Source: GCA-2748575 sp965222725
Lineage (GTDB): Bacteria > Pseudomonadota > Gammaproteobacteria > Pseudomonadales > Ketobacteraceae
Length of the DNA stretch: 64,000 bases
Direction: 5' to 3'
Assembly: GCA_965222725.1 (NCBI GenBank)
Contig: OZ244969.1
Location: 2,914,001-2,978,000, forward strand
A model generated the notes under the pieces. The model did not search any database. It had not been told where the DNA came from and worked only from the letters and a program-made list of their open reading frames with translations. The position numbers were made by a program, and so were the translations under genes. Below are positions 49,489 to 58,286 of this stretch, one piece after another. How positions within the stretch are numbered: position 1 is the stretch's first letter; each line of letters begins with the position of its first letter.

Positions 49489-50373
49489 ATGGAACCTGCA
49501 GGAGAGGCCGTTGCGCTGAAACAAAAACCGGGCTTTGATAAGCGCGAATTCCCCATGACCGACCGGGATTTCGCGTTTATCCGCACCCTGGCAAAAAAGC
49601 ACACGGGTATTGAGCTGGGCGATCACAAGAAGGAAATGATTTACAGCCGGATAGTGCGCCGGATACGGAGCTTGCGCCTGGACTCCTTTGCTTCCTATTG
49701 TACTTATCTGGAAAGTCATCTGGATAATGAGCTCACTGACTTTATTAATGCCATTACCACCAACCTGACCTCATTTTTCCGCGAACCTCATCATTTTGAA
49801 TTCCTCAGGGACACGGTCCTGCCGGAAATAAAAAAGCATCACCAGACGGACAAACGTCTTCGCATCTGGTCTGCCGGTTGCTCCACCGGGGAAGAACCCT
49901 ATTCCATTGCAATGACCTTGCACGACACCATGAAAAACACGTCAGGATGGAATGCAAAAATACTGGCAACGGATCTGGACAGTAACGTGGTGGCCCATGG
50001 CCGCGCCGGTATTTACAGTGCGGAACGCTTTCGCAATGTCGATCCCAAGGTGATCAATAAACATTTTTACCGGGTCAGCGACGAATCCGTCAGCGAAGGT
50101 TCGCTGATGGCCAGCGATACTCTGAAGCAGTACATCACCTTCAACCGGCTCAACTTACTGGGTGACTGGCCCATGAAGGGCCGCTTTGATGTGATCTTCT
50201 GTCGCAACGTGGTGATTTATTTTAGCAAGGACACGCAGCGGGTTTTGTTTGATCGTTATGCAGATATCCTTAACCCCAATGGTTACCTGTTTATCGGGCA
50301 TTCGGAAAGCCTCCATGGCGTGTCCCGGCGATTCGAGTCTTTAGGACGTACCATTTACCGGAAAGTAGAGTGA
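49489..50373 (+). CDS. cheR: Chemoreceptor methyltransferase CheR
   Basis: CheR methylates receptor glutamates using SAM. This 294-residue protein has the N-terminal helical domain (FAFIRTLAKKHTGIEL ... MIYSRIVRRIR), the SAM motif WSAGCSTGEEPYSIAM, and ATDLDSNVVAHGRAGIY and FCRNVVIYF in the catalytic domain. It starts three bases after the receptor stop. The receptor's DEWDEF tail should dock on its beta-subdomain. Confidence 0.94.
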   Translation: MEPAGEAVALKQKPGFDKREFPMTDRDFAFIRTLAKKHTGIELGDHKKEMIYSRIVRRIRSLRLDSFASYCTYLESHLDNELTDFINAITTNLTSFFREPHHFEFLRDTVLPEIKKHHQTDKRLRIWSAGCSTGEEPYSIAMTLHDTMKNTSGWNAKILATDLDSNVVAHGRAGIYSAERFRNVDPKVINKHFYRVSDESVSEGSLMASDTLKQYITFNRLNLLGDWPMKGRFDVIFCRNVVIYFSKDTQRVLFDRYADILNPNGYLFIGHSESLHGVSRRFESLGRTIYRKVE

Positions 50374-50387
50374 TACAGGAACGTACA

Positions 50388-51068
50388 ATGACTTCCAGCA
50401 GCATCCAGATGTTTATGCCCACCCACCCCCAGCCGAAACCGCTGAAAGGTTTCAGCCATATCAATCGCTACTGGGACAAGCGTCAGGGTGTGTATGCGGC
50501 CAAAATTCTGCCGGGGCAGTTTTATGTCAGCCGCGAAGGTGAAATGGTGGTAACGGTGCTGGGTTCCTGTATCAGTGCCTGCATTCGTGATCCCAAAAAC
50601 GGTGTGGGTGGCATGAATCATTTCATGTTGCCCATTCAGCGGACCAACCTGACACCCGGGCAGGTTGCCAGCCTCAAGCCCGGTTCGGTTTCCGAAGCGG
50701 CCCGCTATGGCAACTGGGCGATGGAATACCTGATTAACGAAATATTAAAAAACGGCGGGGAACGCCGCAATCTGGAGGTCAAGGTTTTTGGTGGCGGCAA
50801 GGTGCTCAGCCATATGAACCAGATTGATGTGGGCAAGCAGAATATTGATTTTGTGCAGTTGTATCTTGAGCAGGAAGGCTACGGCATCAAGGCCCATGAT
50901 GTGGGCGGGCCATTCCCCCGCAAGGTGCTCTATTTTACGGATACCGGTTCCGCCAAAGTGCGTAAATTGCGTAGCGTCAGTAACGAGACCGTTTACGAAA
51001 GGGAAGTGTCCTATTCACGCAATATCAACCAAGAGCCGCAGACCGGCAGTATCGAGCTGTTTGATTGA
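50388..51068 (+). CDS. cheD: Chemoreceptor glutamine deamidase CheD
   Basis: CheD deamidates receptor glutamines. This 226-residue protein shows the catalytic Cys in VLGSCISACI and His in MNHFMLP, with the conserved KVFGGGKVL later. I prefer ATG 50388, which has CAGGA seven bases upstream, over GTG 50370 that overlaps the cheR stop. It is longer than B. subtilis CheD because of N- and C-terminal extensions, as in other proteobacterial che2-type clusters. Confidence 0.92.
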   Translation: MTSSSIQMFMPTHPQPKPLKGFSHINRYWDKRQGVYAAKILPGQFYVSREGEMVVTVLGSCISACIRDPKNGVGGMNHFMLPIQRTNLTPGQVASLKPGSVSEAARYGNWAMEYLINEILKNGGERRNLEVKVFGGGKVLSHMNQIDVGKQNIDFVQLYLEQEGYGIKAHDVGGPFPRKVLYFTDTGSAKVRKLRSVSNETVYEREVSYSRNINQEPQTGSIELFD

Positions 51069-51088
51069 CTGTGCTAAGGAATTCCTGA

Positions 51089-52177
51089 GTGTCAAAAATC
51101 AAAGTTCTGGTGATTGATGATTCTGCGGTAATCCGCAAACTGCTGGCTACCCTTATTGACAGCCAGCCGGATATGGAAGTGGTGGGGACCGCTCAGGATC
51201 CTTATATTGCCCGGGAAAAAATCAAACAGCTTCACCCGGATGTTCTGACGCTGGATATAGAAATGCCCCGCATGGACGGCATTACCTTTTTACGCAACCT
51301 GATGCGATTGCGGCCCATGCCGGTGATTATGATATCCACCCTTACCCAGGCGGGGGCGGATATTACCCTGGAATCCCTGAATCTGGGAGCTTTTGATTTT
51401 GTGGCCAAGCCACGGGAAAACCTGGGCAAGGGGCTGGCGGATTACCAGGATGAAATTGCCACCAAAATCCGCGCTGCCGCCAGGGTGAATATCAATGAGC
51501 TTGAACGACGCGCCAATGCCGCCAGGCAGGCACCGGTGCAGGCCACCCGTTCGGTATCCGGTTATCAGCCGCGGCCCGGTCAGCTGATTGCCATCGGCGC
51601 TTCCACCGGAGGAACAGAAGCCATCAAGGATGTATTGGTTGGCCTGCCGGAAAACTGCCCTCCCATTGTGATTACCCAGCATATTCCCGTCAATTTCAGT
51701 GCCTCTTACGCCCAGCGGCTGAATGCCACCTGTGCCATGACAGTGCACGAAGCCCAGACTGGGCAAAAGCTCTTGTCGGGCAACGCGTATATTGCGCCTG
51801 GCGATCAACACCTGGCGGTAAAAAAATCTGGCAACGGACTTGTGGTACAGTTACTGGATACGGAAAGGGTGAACCGCCATAAACCGTCCGTGGAAGTGCT
51901 CTTTGATTCCATTACCCGTCTGGGCCTGAAAGATACCATCGGCGTATTGCTCACTGGCATGGGCGCAGATGGCTCTCAGGCGCTGCTGCGAATGAAGGAG
52001 ATGGGTTGCCATACCATTATTCAGGATCAGGCAACCTCGGTGGTGTGGGGCATGCCTGGAGTGGCGCACAGTATCGGGGCCCATAGTGAGGTCAAGCCGC
52101 TGGGGGCCATTGCCCGGCGCCTGCTGGAACTCACCAACCGTAATGGCGATCAGGGGCGGGTAAAAACCAGCGCCTGA
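51089..52177 (+). CDS. cheB: Chemoreceptor methylesterase CheB
   Basis: CheB demethylates and deamidates receptors after phosphorylation by CheA. This 362-residue protein has a receiver domain (VIDDSAVIRKLL, phospho-Asp in TLDIEMPRMDG) and a C-terminal esterase with the Ser-His-Asp triad in GASTGGTE, TQHIPVNF and TGMGADG. It starts with GTG 51089, with AAGGA upstream. It completes a cheY-cheA-cheW-mcp-cheR-cheD-cheB gene set. Confidence 0.94.
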   Translation: MSKIKVLVIDDSAVIRKLLATLIDSQPDMEVVGTAQDPYIAREKIKQLHPDVLTLDIEMPRMDGITFLRNLMRLRPMPVIMISTLTQAGADITLESLNLGAFDFVAKPRENLGKGLADYQDEIATKIRAAARVNINELERRANAARQAPVQATRSVSGYQPRPGQLIAIGASTGGTEAIKDVLVGLPENCPPIVITQHIPVNFSASYAQRLNATCAMTVHEAQTGQKLLSGNAYIAPGDQHLAVKKSGNGLVVQLLDTERVNRHKPSVEVLFDSITRLGLKDTIGVLLTGMGADGSQALLRMKEMGCHTIIQDQATSVVWGMPGVAHSIGAHSEVKPLGAIARRLLELTNRNGDQGRVKTSA

Positions 52178-52201
52178 TATGAACAGATCCCGGGGGAATG
52201 T

Positions 52202-53137
52202 ATGAAGCGATTGTTTTTTGCCAGGATATTGCTGCCGTTAAGTGTATCCTTGGCACTGCTGGTGTTTCTCTATTTCAATGATAATCTGCCCCGCGACATT
52301 CTGGTGTACGTGGCGTTGACCTATTTTGTCTGGATAGTGGCGGCCTGGTGGGCACACGAAATTCCCCATCGCGCCCAGGCCAATACGGTAAAGAGCGCTG
52401 ACTTTGACGATAAGGAAAAAACCGCGCTGGGCACCATGTCTGAAGTGGAAAAATATTTTGTACGCCTGCTGCATTGCCTGGATCAGGCGGCGGATTCACT
52501 GCGCTACACCCTGGAGAACACCCGTCAGACCGCCGTCAATATGCACGCCGGTGTGGTGCGTGCCCATGAGCTGGCAAAGAACACCGGTTTGCTGGCCACC
52601 AATGCCATGATTTCTGCGTCTTCCTGCGGCGAAGTGGGGCGCGGTTTCGTATCGGTATCGAAGGATCTGGTCAAAATCAGCGAGCGTTCCGAAAAAGATC
52701 TGATTCAACTGGAAAGCCTGTTGAACGGTGTCGTGTCCTTGCTTAAATCCACAGGGTTTGTGGTGCCGGACCCTGGCTATCAATGGCTGGATGCCCAGCT
52801 GGCGGGGCGTGGCGCCGGACAGACGCTGGCGGAGCTCGAGACTTTGCTGGTGCGATTACACGGTTATCAGGAGATATTGTCGGAGATCAGTGATCATTAT
52901 GACACCAGTTCGCAACTGGACGTGCGTTGGCTGCAACTGGGAGAGGCTATAAAACGCGTAATTAATGAGCTGAATCAGTCTTTGGACGCGTTAACAGAAT
53001 CTGCAGAAAATTTCGCAAAAGAAATGCGAATCTTGCAAATCTCGGATAAACTTTGCGAAACTCAACTTCTTGAAATAAAAGAAGGTTTGACGAAAACTGA
53101 GCAATACGACAAGAATTTGGAGGAATTTGCGGGTTAA
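52202..53137 (+). CDS. Small membrane protein with degenerate MCP signalling segment
   Basis: I know no named family for this 311-residue protein. It starts with two membrane helices (about 5-25 and 30-48). Residues 125-165 (KNTGLLATNAMISASSCGEVGRGFVSVSK) align with the tip and return helix of chemoreceptors ([27 protein letters not shown]), but the Glu-Ala-Ala-Arg-Ala tract is replaced by Ser-Ala-Ser-Ser-Cys. The remaining sequence is helical coiled coil without HAMP, PAS or methylation helices. It lies 24 bases after cheB. I infer an accessory protein of receptor arrays or of the partner-switching module; it could also be a divergent receptor. Confidence 0.72.
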   Translation: MKRLFFARILLPLSVSLALLVFLYFNDNLPRDILVYVALTYFVWIVAAWWAHEIPHRAQANTVKSADFDDKEKTALGTMSEVEKYFVRLLHCLDQAADSLRYTLENTRQTAVNMHAGVVRAHELAKNTGLLATNAMISASSCGEVGRGFVSVSKDLVKISERSEKDLIQLESLLNGVVSLLKSTGFVVPDPGYQWLDAQLAGRGAGQTLAELETLLVRLHGYQEILSEISDHYDTSSQLDVRWLQLGEAIKRVINELNQSLDALTESAENFAKEMRILQISDKLCETQLLEIKEGLTKTEQYDKNLEEFAG

Positions 53138-53242
53138 GCTTTACCGCTTCCAAAAAATTGGTCTATGCTCATTATTAAAGGGTTTTTGCCCCTTGTTTCA
53201 AGGGGATGGGATAGATAACTCTCTGAACATAGAGGTGTAAGA

Positions 53243-53545
53243 ATGGCTATATGGTCCACCGAGGCTCCGACTGGCGAACTGACCATAAAAATTCAGGGCC
53301 GTTTCGATTTTAGTGCCCACCAGGAATTTCGTGATGCCTATGAAAAAGCGAAAGAGGATCCCAAAGGCTATATTGTGGATATGAAGGAAACGACCTATCT
53401 CGATAGCTCTGCGCTGGGCATGCTGTTGTTGTTGCGGGACCACGCCGGTGGTGACAATTCCAATATCGAAATTGTTAATTGCAATCCGGATGTGAAAAAG
53501 ATTCTTACCATCTCAAACTTCGAACAGCTTTTTACCATCAAGTAG
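53243..53545 (+). CDS. HsbA/CrsA-like STAS anti-sigma-factor antagonist
   Basis: This 100-residue STAS protein has a phosphorylatable Ser in YLDSSALGML (Ser56) and the usual alternating strand-helix pattern. It precedes, by 73 bases, a REC-PP2C-HATPase regulator. In Pseudomonas (HsbA/HsbR) and Shewanella (CrsA/CrsR) such a pair controls an anti-sigma factor or a diguanylate cyclase by phosphorylation of this serine. Pairing by neighbourhood is well supported; the downstream partner here is not visible. A seven-base-pair hairpin lies in its leader (53189-53205). Confidence 0.85.
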   Translation: MAIWSTEAPTGELTIKIQGRFDFSAHQEFRDAYEKAKEDPKGYIVDMKETTYLDSSALGMLLLLRDHAGGDNSNIEIVNCNPDVKKILTISNFEQLFTIK

Positions 53546-53618
53546 TTCCACTCAGACCATGTGCCTCACAGGTACCGCTCATCCCAATGACGCAGTGTGA
53601 GGCATAAAAGGTTTACTC

Positions 53619-55370
53619 ATGAATTCCCCAGATACTGCCGCGATAGCCGACCAACCCGTAGATGAGGTATTACGCATCCTCATCGCTGACGACAATGATT
53701 CTGACCGTCTGATACTGCAGACCATTGTGCGCAAGGAAGGGCATACGGTTTATACCGCCAGAGATGGTCAGGAAGCCATAGACATCTTCAAGGAAAAATC
53801 ACCGGATCTGATTTTGCTGGACGCCCTGATGCCCAATGTTGACGGCTTCGAGGCGGCGCGCACCATCCGTGACCTTGCCGGTGAAAACCTGGTTCCCATT
53901 ATCTTTCTGACCTCTCTCAAGGATGCGGCATCACTGGCGGACTGCCTGGATGCCGGTGGCCATGATTTTCTGAGCAAACCCTATAACCGCATTATTCTCA
54001 AAGCCAAGATTCAGGCCTTTGCCCGCATGCGTAAATTGCATGAAACGGTGCAGGCCCAGCGGGACGAGATTGTCATGCACCACGACCGCCTGCTGCACGA
54101 GCAGGAAGTGGCCAAGAAGGTTTTTGACAATATTGCCCACCCGGGTTGTATTGATGCCCCCAATATCAAGCACCTGTTATCCCCCATGGCGGTGTTTAAT
54201 GGGGATCTGGTGCTGGCATCGCGCAAACCCAACGGTGGCATGTACGTATTCCTTGGGGATTTTACCGGCCATGGTCTGCCGGCCGCTATCGGCGCCATGC
54301 CGGTCTCGGAAATCTTTTACGGTATGGCCCTGAAGGGTTTTTCCATGCAGGACATACTGCGTGAGATTAATAAAAAGCTGAAACGTATTCTGCCGGTGGG
54401 GGTTTTCTGCTGTGCCTGTATGGCGGATTTAAGCTTCCGCAAGGAAACCGTGGAATACTGGATTGGCGGCTTGCCGGATATTTTTATTTACCGCAAGGAA
54501 GACCACGCCATCGAAAACTTTGCATCCTTCAATCTGCCGCTGGGGGTGTTGTCCAACGACAAGTTCAACACGGAAACCAAAGTGGCCCCCATGAAGTATG
54601 ATGATCGGATCTACATCTGGTCGGACGGTATTATCGAAGCCACCAACGATAACGATGAGATGTTTGGCGAAGACGGTATTCGCCGTGTGTTTGAATTGAA
54701 TGAAAGTGTGGACTCGGTGTTTGATGAGTTGCTGGCGGCTGTAGAAAAGCACACCGGCAAAGCCGAACAGGATGACGACTACACCGTGGTGGAAGTGACT
54801 CAGGTTACCGAGGAATCCCTGGGCGAGTATTTTGGTGAGCGGGGCATGAGCGGCAGTATCGGCGGGGGGCCTGTAGACTGGGCCATTTCCTATGAACTGC
54901 GCCCTCGTACCTTGCGGGATTTTAACCCGCTGCCGCTGATTACCCACCTGCTGATGGAGGTGCCTGGCCTGCGCCCCCACAGTGGCAAGATTTACACCAT
55001 TCTGGCGGAACTGTATTCCAATGCCCTGGAGCATGGTGTGCTGGGGCTGGATTCGGAGTTGAAAGCATCGCCCACCGGATTTGCCCAGTACTATGCCGAG
55101 CGCACCCAAAAGCTGCATACGCTGGAAGTGGGCCACGTAAAATTCATTCTGGATCATAAACCTACGGATAATGGCGGCGAACTGAGCATCCTGGTGCAAG
55201 ATACCGGCCCCGGTTTTGACTGGCGCAAAAAGCTGGATGATGCCGAGCATCGTACCGAAGGCTACTGCGGGCGGGGCTTGCCGCTGATCGCCACCATGTG
55301 TAAATCTGTCCGGTATCTGGGGGATGGAAACCAGGTGGAAGTGGTGTTTGAGTGGGAAGCAGATCATTGA
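53619..55370 (+). CDS. HsbR/CrsR-like response regulator with PP2C phosphatase and kinase domains
   Basis: This 583-residue protein fuses three modules. The receiver domain (about 15-140) has IADDNDSDR and phospho-Asp in LILLDALMPNVDG. The SpoIIE-type PP2C phosphatase (about 185-400) has FLGDFTGHGLPAAIG and IWSDGIIEATN. The C-terminal GHKL/RsbW-type kinase domain (about 440-583) has AELYSNALEHG, VQDTGPGFD and GRGLPLIATM. Such proteins phosphorylate and dephosphorylate a STAS partner in response to phosphorylation of the receiver. The partner is very likely the STAS protein just upstream, and the Hpt protein just downstream is a candidate phosphodonor. Confidence 0.9.
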   Translation: MNSPDTAAIADQPVDEVLRILIADDNDSDRLILQTIVRKEGHTVYTARDGQEAIDIFKEKSPDLILLDALMPNVDGFEAARTIRDLAGENLVPIIFLTSLKDAASLADCLDAGGHDFLSKPYNRIILKAKIQAFARMRKLHETVQAQRDEIVMHHDRLLHEQEVAKKVFDNIAHPGCIDAPNIKHLLSPMAVFNGDLVLASRKPNGGMYVFLGDFTGHGLPAAIGAMPVSEIFYGMALKGFSMQDILREINKKLKRILPVGVFCCACMADLSFRKETVEYWIGGLPDIFIYRKEDHAIENFASFNLPLGVLSNDKFNTETKVAPMKYDDRIYIWSDGIIEATNDNDEMFGEDGIRRVFELNESVDSVFDELLAAVEKHTGKAEQDDDYTVVEVTQVTEESLGEYFGERGMSGSIGGGPVDWAISYELRPRTLRDFNPLPLITHLLMEVPGLRPHSGKIYTILAELYSNALEHGVLGLDSELKASPTGFAQYYAERTQKLHTLEVGHVKFILDHKPTDNGGELSILVQDTGPGFDWRKKLDDAEHRTEGYCGRGLPLIATMCKSVRYLGDGNQVEVVFEWEADH

Positions 55371-55488
55371 TGCCGGTCAACACAGTGGTTTGCTCCCGGC
55401 AGGACAGACCCGGATTTGACTGCTAATCTTAATGAGTGACGCAGCAGCGCTTGTCCCATTGAGTGTTCTTGGTTGGAAGGAAAAATGT

Positions 55489-55833
55489 ATGGTGAATCCA
55501 GCGGATCATGTTGATGTAGAGGCCCTGGCTGAATTAAAAGACATAATGGAAGATGAGTTTGATATTCTCATCGATACCTTTGTCAGTGATTCGGAAGCCA
55601 AGATCGAATCCTTGTCGGCGATTATTGCTGCCGATGATGCGGAGGAACTCCGCAAGGTGGCCCATAGCCTGAAGGGCAGTTCATCCAATGTGTGTGCAGC
55701 CCAGTTTTCTGAACTGGCGCGGCAACTGGAACATATGGGGAAAGAGGGCACTACCGACGGCGCCCCCCAGGTTTTTGAACAACTGAAAACCGAGTTCAGC
55801 AGCGTGGTGGATACCTTGCGCAACCATATCTGA
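55489..55833 (+). CDS. Histidine phosphotransfer (Hpt) protein
   Basis: This 115-residue protein is a single Hpt domain with phospho-His59 in VAHSLKGSSSNV and the usual four-helix pattern (ARQLEHMGKEG). The start at ATG 55489 has GGAAGGA about eight bases upstream; an in-frame ATG at 55432 would add 19 residues without a ribosome-binding site. It would shuttle phosphate between a hybrid kinase and the REC domain of the HsbR-like protein encoded immediately upstream, in the manner of HptB, an Hpt protein that feeds HsbR in P. aeruginosa. A strong terminator follows. Confidence 0.85.
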   Translation: MVNPADHVDVEALAELKDIMEDEFDILIDTFVSDSEAKIESLSAIIAADDAEELRKVAHSLKGSSSNVCAAQFSELARQLEHMGKEGTTDGAPQVFEQLKTEFSSVVDTLRNHI

Positions 55834-55850
55834 TTGCCACAGCTTTACAG

Positions 55851-55893
55851 CCCCATAAAAAAAGCTCCATTTTCAGGAGCTTTTTTTATGGGG
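55851..55893. terminator. Bidirectional intrinsic terminator
   Basis: A perfect 18-bp stem (55851-55868 with 55876-55893) with a seven-base loop contains seven A residues opposite seven T residues outside the GAGC-type core, so it works on both strands. It separates the chemotaxis and partner-switch run from the convergent response regulator gene. Confidence 0.94.
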
Positions 55894-55924
55894 TGGAAAT
55901 TCTCGGATGCAAGAGCGAGAGTGC

Positions 55925-56953
55925 TCAGATAAAGGCCATCGCCAATGCCAGAGCGCCCACGGCAATACCCACGATACCAAACAGCTTGCCGGCCCCGGCT
56001 TTTTTCAGGCCATCCTGAAACTCCGCCATCAGTTCCTCCTTCATATTAAGGAGTTCTTCCTGGGTAATATCCTGGGCAATGGTGCGGCTGATATCTTCTG
56101 CCGCTTCCCGCGCCAGATCACCGGCCGTATGGGCAGAGGTGAACTGGGCAATATTTTTTACCTCGTCCAGCAGTTCCGGTGAGGGTTTCTGGGCTTTCTC
56201 GATTTCTTTTTCAAAGCTGTTCAGGCGGCTGTTCACATCACTCAGCACAGCGTTTTTCAATTCATCCATGCGGTGATCAAACAGTTCCTGGGCAACAGAT
56301 TTGCTGACTTTGGATACGGCTTCGTTGATACCCGGTTCCATGCCGCGCATCACATCCTCTTTCAGGGTTTTGCGCAACGACACCAGGCTCACATCCAGCT
56401 GATCCGCTACCCGTTTTTCGATCACTTCCTCGGCGCGCTTGCGAAGGTCCTGCAGCTGATCTTCCACCAGTTTTTTCACCAGGTTTTCAATAGCACGCTG
56501 GCCAAGACCGCCACTGGCACCCTGTGGTTGCTTGCCGGCCGCAGCTTCAGTGTCCGGCTCTTCCGCTTTGGCTTCACCGGTCAGTTTGGACTGAATCTGG
56601 TTGAGAACGGCAGCCAGTGTGGCGGCCGGTGCCGGCTTCGGCAGAATGGCAATGGCCCCGTGAGACATGGCCTGTTCGGCGTATTCAGTGCCCTCTTTGG
56701 AGGTGCACATGATAATGGGAATTTCCTTGGTGTTGGGATTGCCCTTTATCGCTTTGGTGGCTTCGAAGCCGTCCATACCCGGCATCAGGTGGTCCATGAA
56801 GATAACGTCCGGGCGTCTGGTTTCCAGATAATTAAGCGCATCGCCGGCGGACTCGGCAAAATCCACCTGAACACCCTGCTTCTGAAGTAGTTTTTTCAGC
56901 GAGAATCGGGCCGATTTGGAATCGTCGACCACTAGAGCATGTTTAATCTGCAT
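55925..56953 (-). CDS. Response regulator with C-terminal membrane anchor
   Basis: This 342-residue protein has an N-terminal receiver domain (LVVDDSKSAR, phospho-Asp in VIFMDHLMPGMDG, Lys in ILPKPAPA). A Pro/Ala/Glu-rich linker (about 130-155) and a long amphipathic helical region (about 160-310) follow. The C-terminal 21 residues are one hydrophobic helix (GIVGIAVGALALAMAF) that should anchor it in the membrane. ATG 56953 gives the standard receiver start; a TTG at 56992 is less likely. No DNA-binding or enzymatic domain is visible. It may be a membrane-tethered output or scaffold protein; I recognise no characterised counterpart. Confidence 0.8.
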   Translation of the reverse strand: MQIKHALVVDDSKSARFSLKKLLQKQGVQVDFAESAGDALNYLETRRPDVIFMDHLMPGMDGFEATKAIKGNPNTKEIPIIMCTSKEGTEYAEQAMSHGAIAILPKPAPAATLAAVLNQIQSKLTGEAKAEEPDTEAAAGKQPQGASGGLGQRAIENLVKKLVEDQLQDLRKRAEEVIEKRVADQLDVSLVSLRKTLKEDVMRGMEPGINEAVSKVSKSVAQELFDHRMDELKNAVLSDVNSRLNSFEKEIEKAQKPSPELLDEVKNIAQFTSAHTAGDLAREAAEDISRTIAQDITQEELLNMKEELMAEFQDGLKKAGAGKLFGIVGIAVGALALAMAFI

Positions 56954-57140
56954 AACAATCGGTAATGCCTTGTCTGTATGAAATTCGGGCAAAGGAGCCT
57001 TAAAAAATAAGTATATATGCTATCGCCCTGATTTTCGTCTTTTTTAACACAGAGTTAAAGCGGCAAGGCTTGAACTGATTCAAAGGATCGGACAAAGTGG
57101 CCATTCGATTATCTGTGGGTAGTTACATCGGGGAAATGCA

Positions 57141-58286
57141 GTGAACGTCAGTGGTTATTGCCATTCGGATTTTGAGTCGGTAAAAGCGCAATTTCAGTCT
57201 CACTTTGAGCAGGGAAAGGAAGCCGGGGCCGCCCTGGCCATCTGGTATCGGGGCGAGCTGGTGGTGAACTGCCATGCCGGCACCCGGGACAAGGCGCAGA
57301 CACAGCCCTGGACCGGCAACACGCTGGTGAATGTGTTTTCCACCAGCAAGATGATCAGTGCCATTGCCGTGCAGCGGGCGCTGGATTCCGGTGATCTGGA
57401 TATTCACCGCCCCCTGAAGGATGTGTGGCCGGAATTCGGCTGCGAGGGCAAATCGGATGTGACCCTGGCCTGGTGCCTTAATCACCGCGCCGGCTTGCCG
57501 GCTATCCGTGAGCCGGTAGACGATGAGGCCCTGTTTGACTGGGCTTACATGTGCCGGCGTCTGGCCCGGGAACGCCCCTGGTGGCAGCCGGGCAAGCAAC
57601 ACGGCTATCACATGGTAACCTTTGGCTGGCTGGTGGGAGAGGCGTTCCGGCGCATGACAGGTATTACTCTGGGGCAGTACCTGAAGGAGCAGATTGCTGA
57701 TCCGCTGGAATTACCTTTGTTGTTAGGGGTGGACGAAAACGCCCATGAACTGGCGGATCTCCATGGCGTAAGGGAGATGCCCAGCAAAGACCGTATTTAT
57801 CTGTTTGGCAAAGTGCTGGCCGATCGGGACAGCATGACGGCCAAAGCCCTGACCAACCCGGCGACACTGATGACCAGCTCTAACCGGCCGGAGTGGCGGC
57901 GCATGGAGCTGCCTTCCGCCAATGTACACACCAATGCAGAAAGCCTGGCCCGACTGCTGGGGGCATGTATTGGAGGGGAAGAGGTGATTTCCCGGGAGGC
58001 ACTGCAGCGCCTGATGACCGAGGAAAGCGCCGGTATGGATCCGGTGCTGACAACACCGACGCGCTTTGGTCCCGGGGTTATGCTGCAAATGCCCGGTGAT
58101 CCGGAAGCCGGTTTTGGTCGGGTTCCGGCGGGATTCGGGCATCCCGGTTCCGGTGGTTCCATGGCCTTTGCCGACCCGGAAACCGGCGTAGCCTTTGCCT
58201 ATGTCATGAACCAGATGGGGCCCTATCTGATGGTGGATCCTCGTCCCAGAGCATTGGCGGATGCGTTTTATCGCTGCATTTTATAG
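57141..58286 (+). CDS. Serine hydrolase of the class C beta-lactamase fold
   Basis: This 381-residue protein is a serine hydrolase of the beta-lactamase/EstB type (Pfam beta-lactamase). The catalytic Ser-X-X-Lys is in VFSTSKMIS near residue 72, the Tyr motif is in HGYHMVTFG, and a late FGHPGSGGS replaces the KTG box, which is typical of esterases and not of penicillinases. No signal peptide is visible, so it is likely cytoplasmic. It starts with GTG 57141 and meets the opposite-strand kinase gene tail to tail with a six-base overlap. The substrate is unknown. Confidence 0.85.
   Translation: MNVSGYCHSDFESVKAQFQSHFEQGKEAGAALAIWYRGELVVNCHAGTRDKAQTQPWTGNTLVNVFSTSKMISAIAVQRALDSGDLDIHRPLKDVWPEFGCEGKSDVTLAWCLNHRAGLPAIREPVDDEALFDWAYMCRRLARERPWWQPGKQHGYHMVTFGWLVGEAFRRMTGITLGQYLKEQIADPLELPLLLGVDENAHELADLHGVREMPSKDRIYLFGKVLADRDSMTAKALTNPATLMTSSNRPEWRRMELPSANVHTNAESLARLLGACIGGEEVISREALQRLMTEESAGMDPVLTTPTRFGPGVMLQMPGDPEAGFGRVPAGFGHPGSGGSMAFADPETGVAFAYVMNQMGPYLMVDPRPRALADAFYRCIL

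Noticed and set aside
53189..53205. Seven-base-pair hairpin CCCCTTG/CAAGGGG in the leader of the second STAS gene
   Set aside because: No T-tract follows it on either strand, so it is not an intrinsic terminator. It may be a leader structure, but nothing else supports that.
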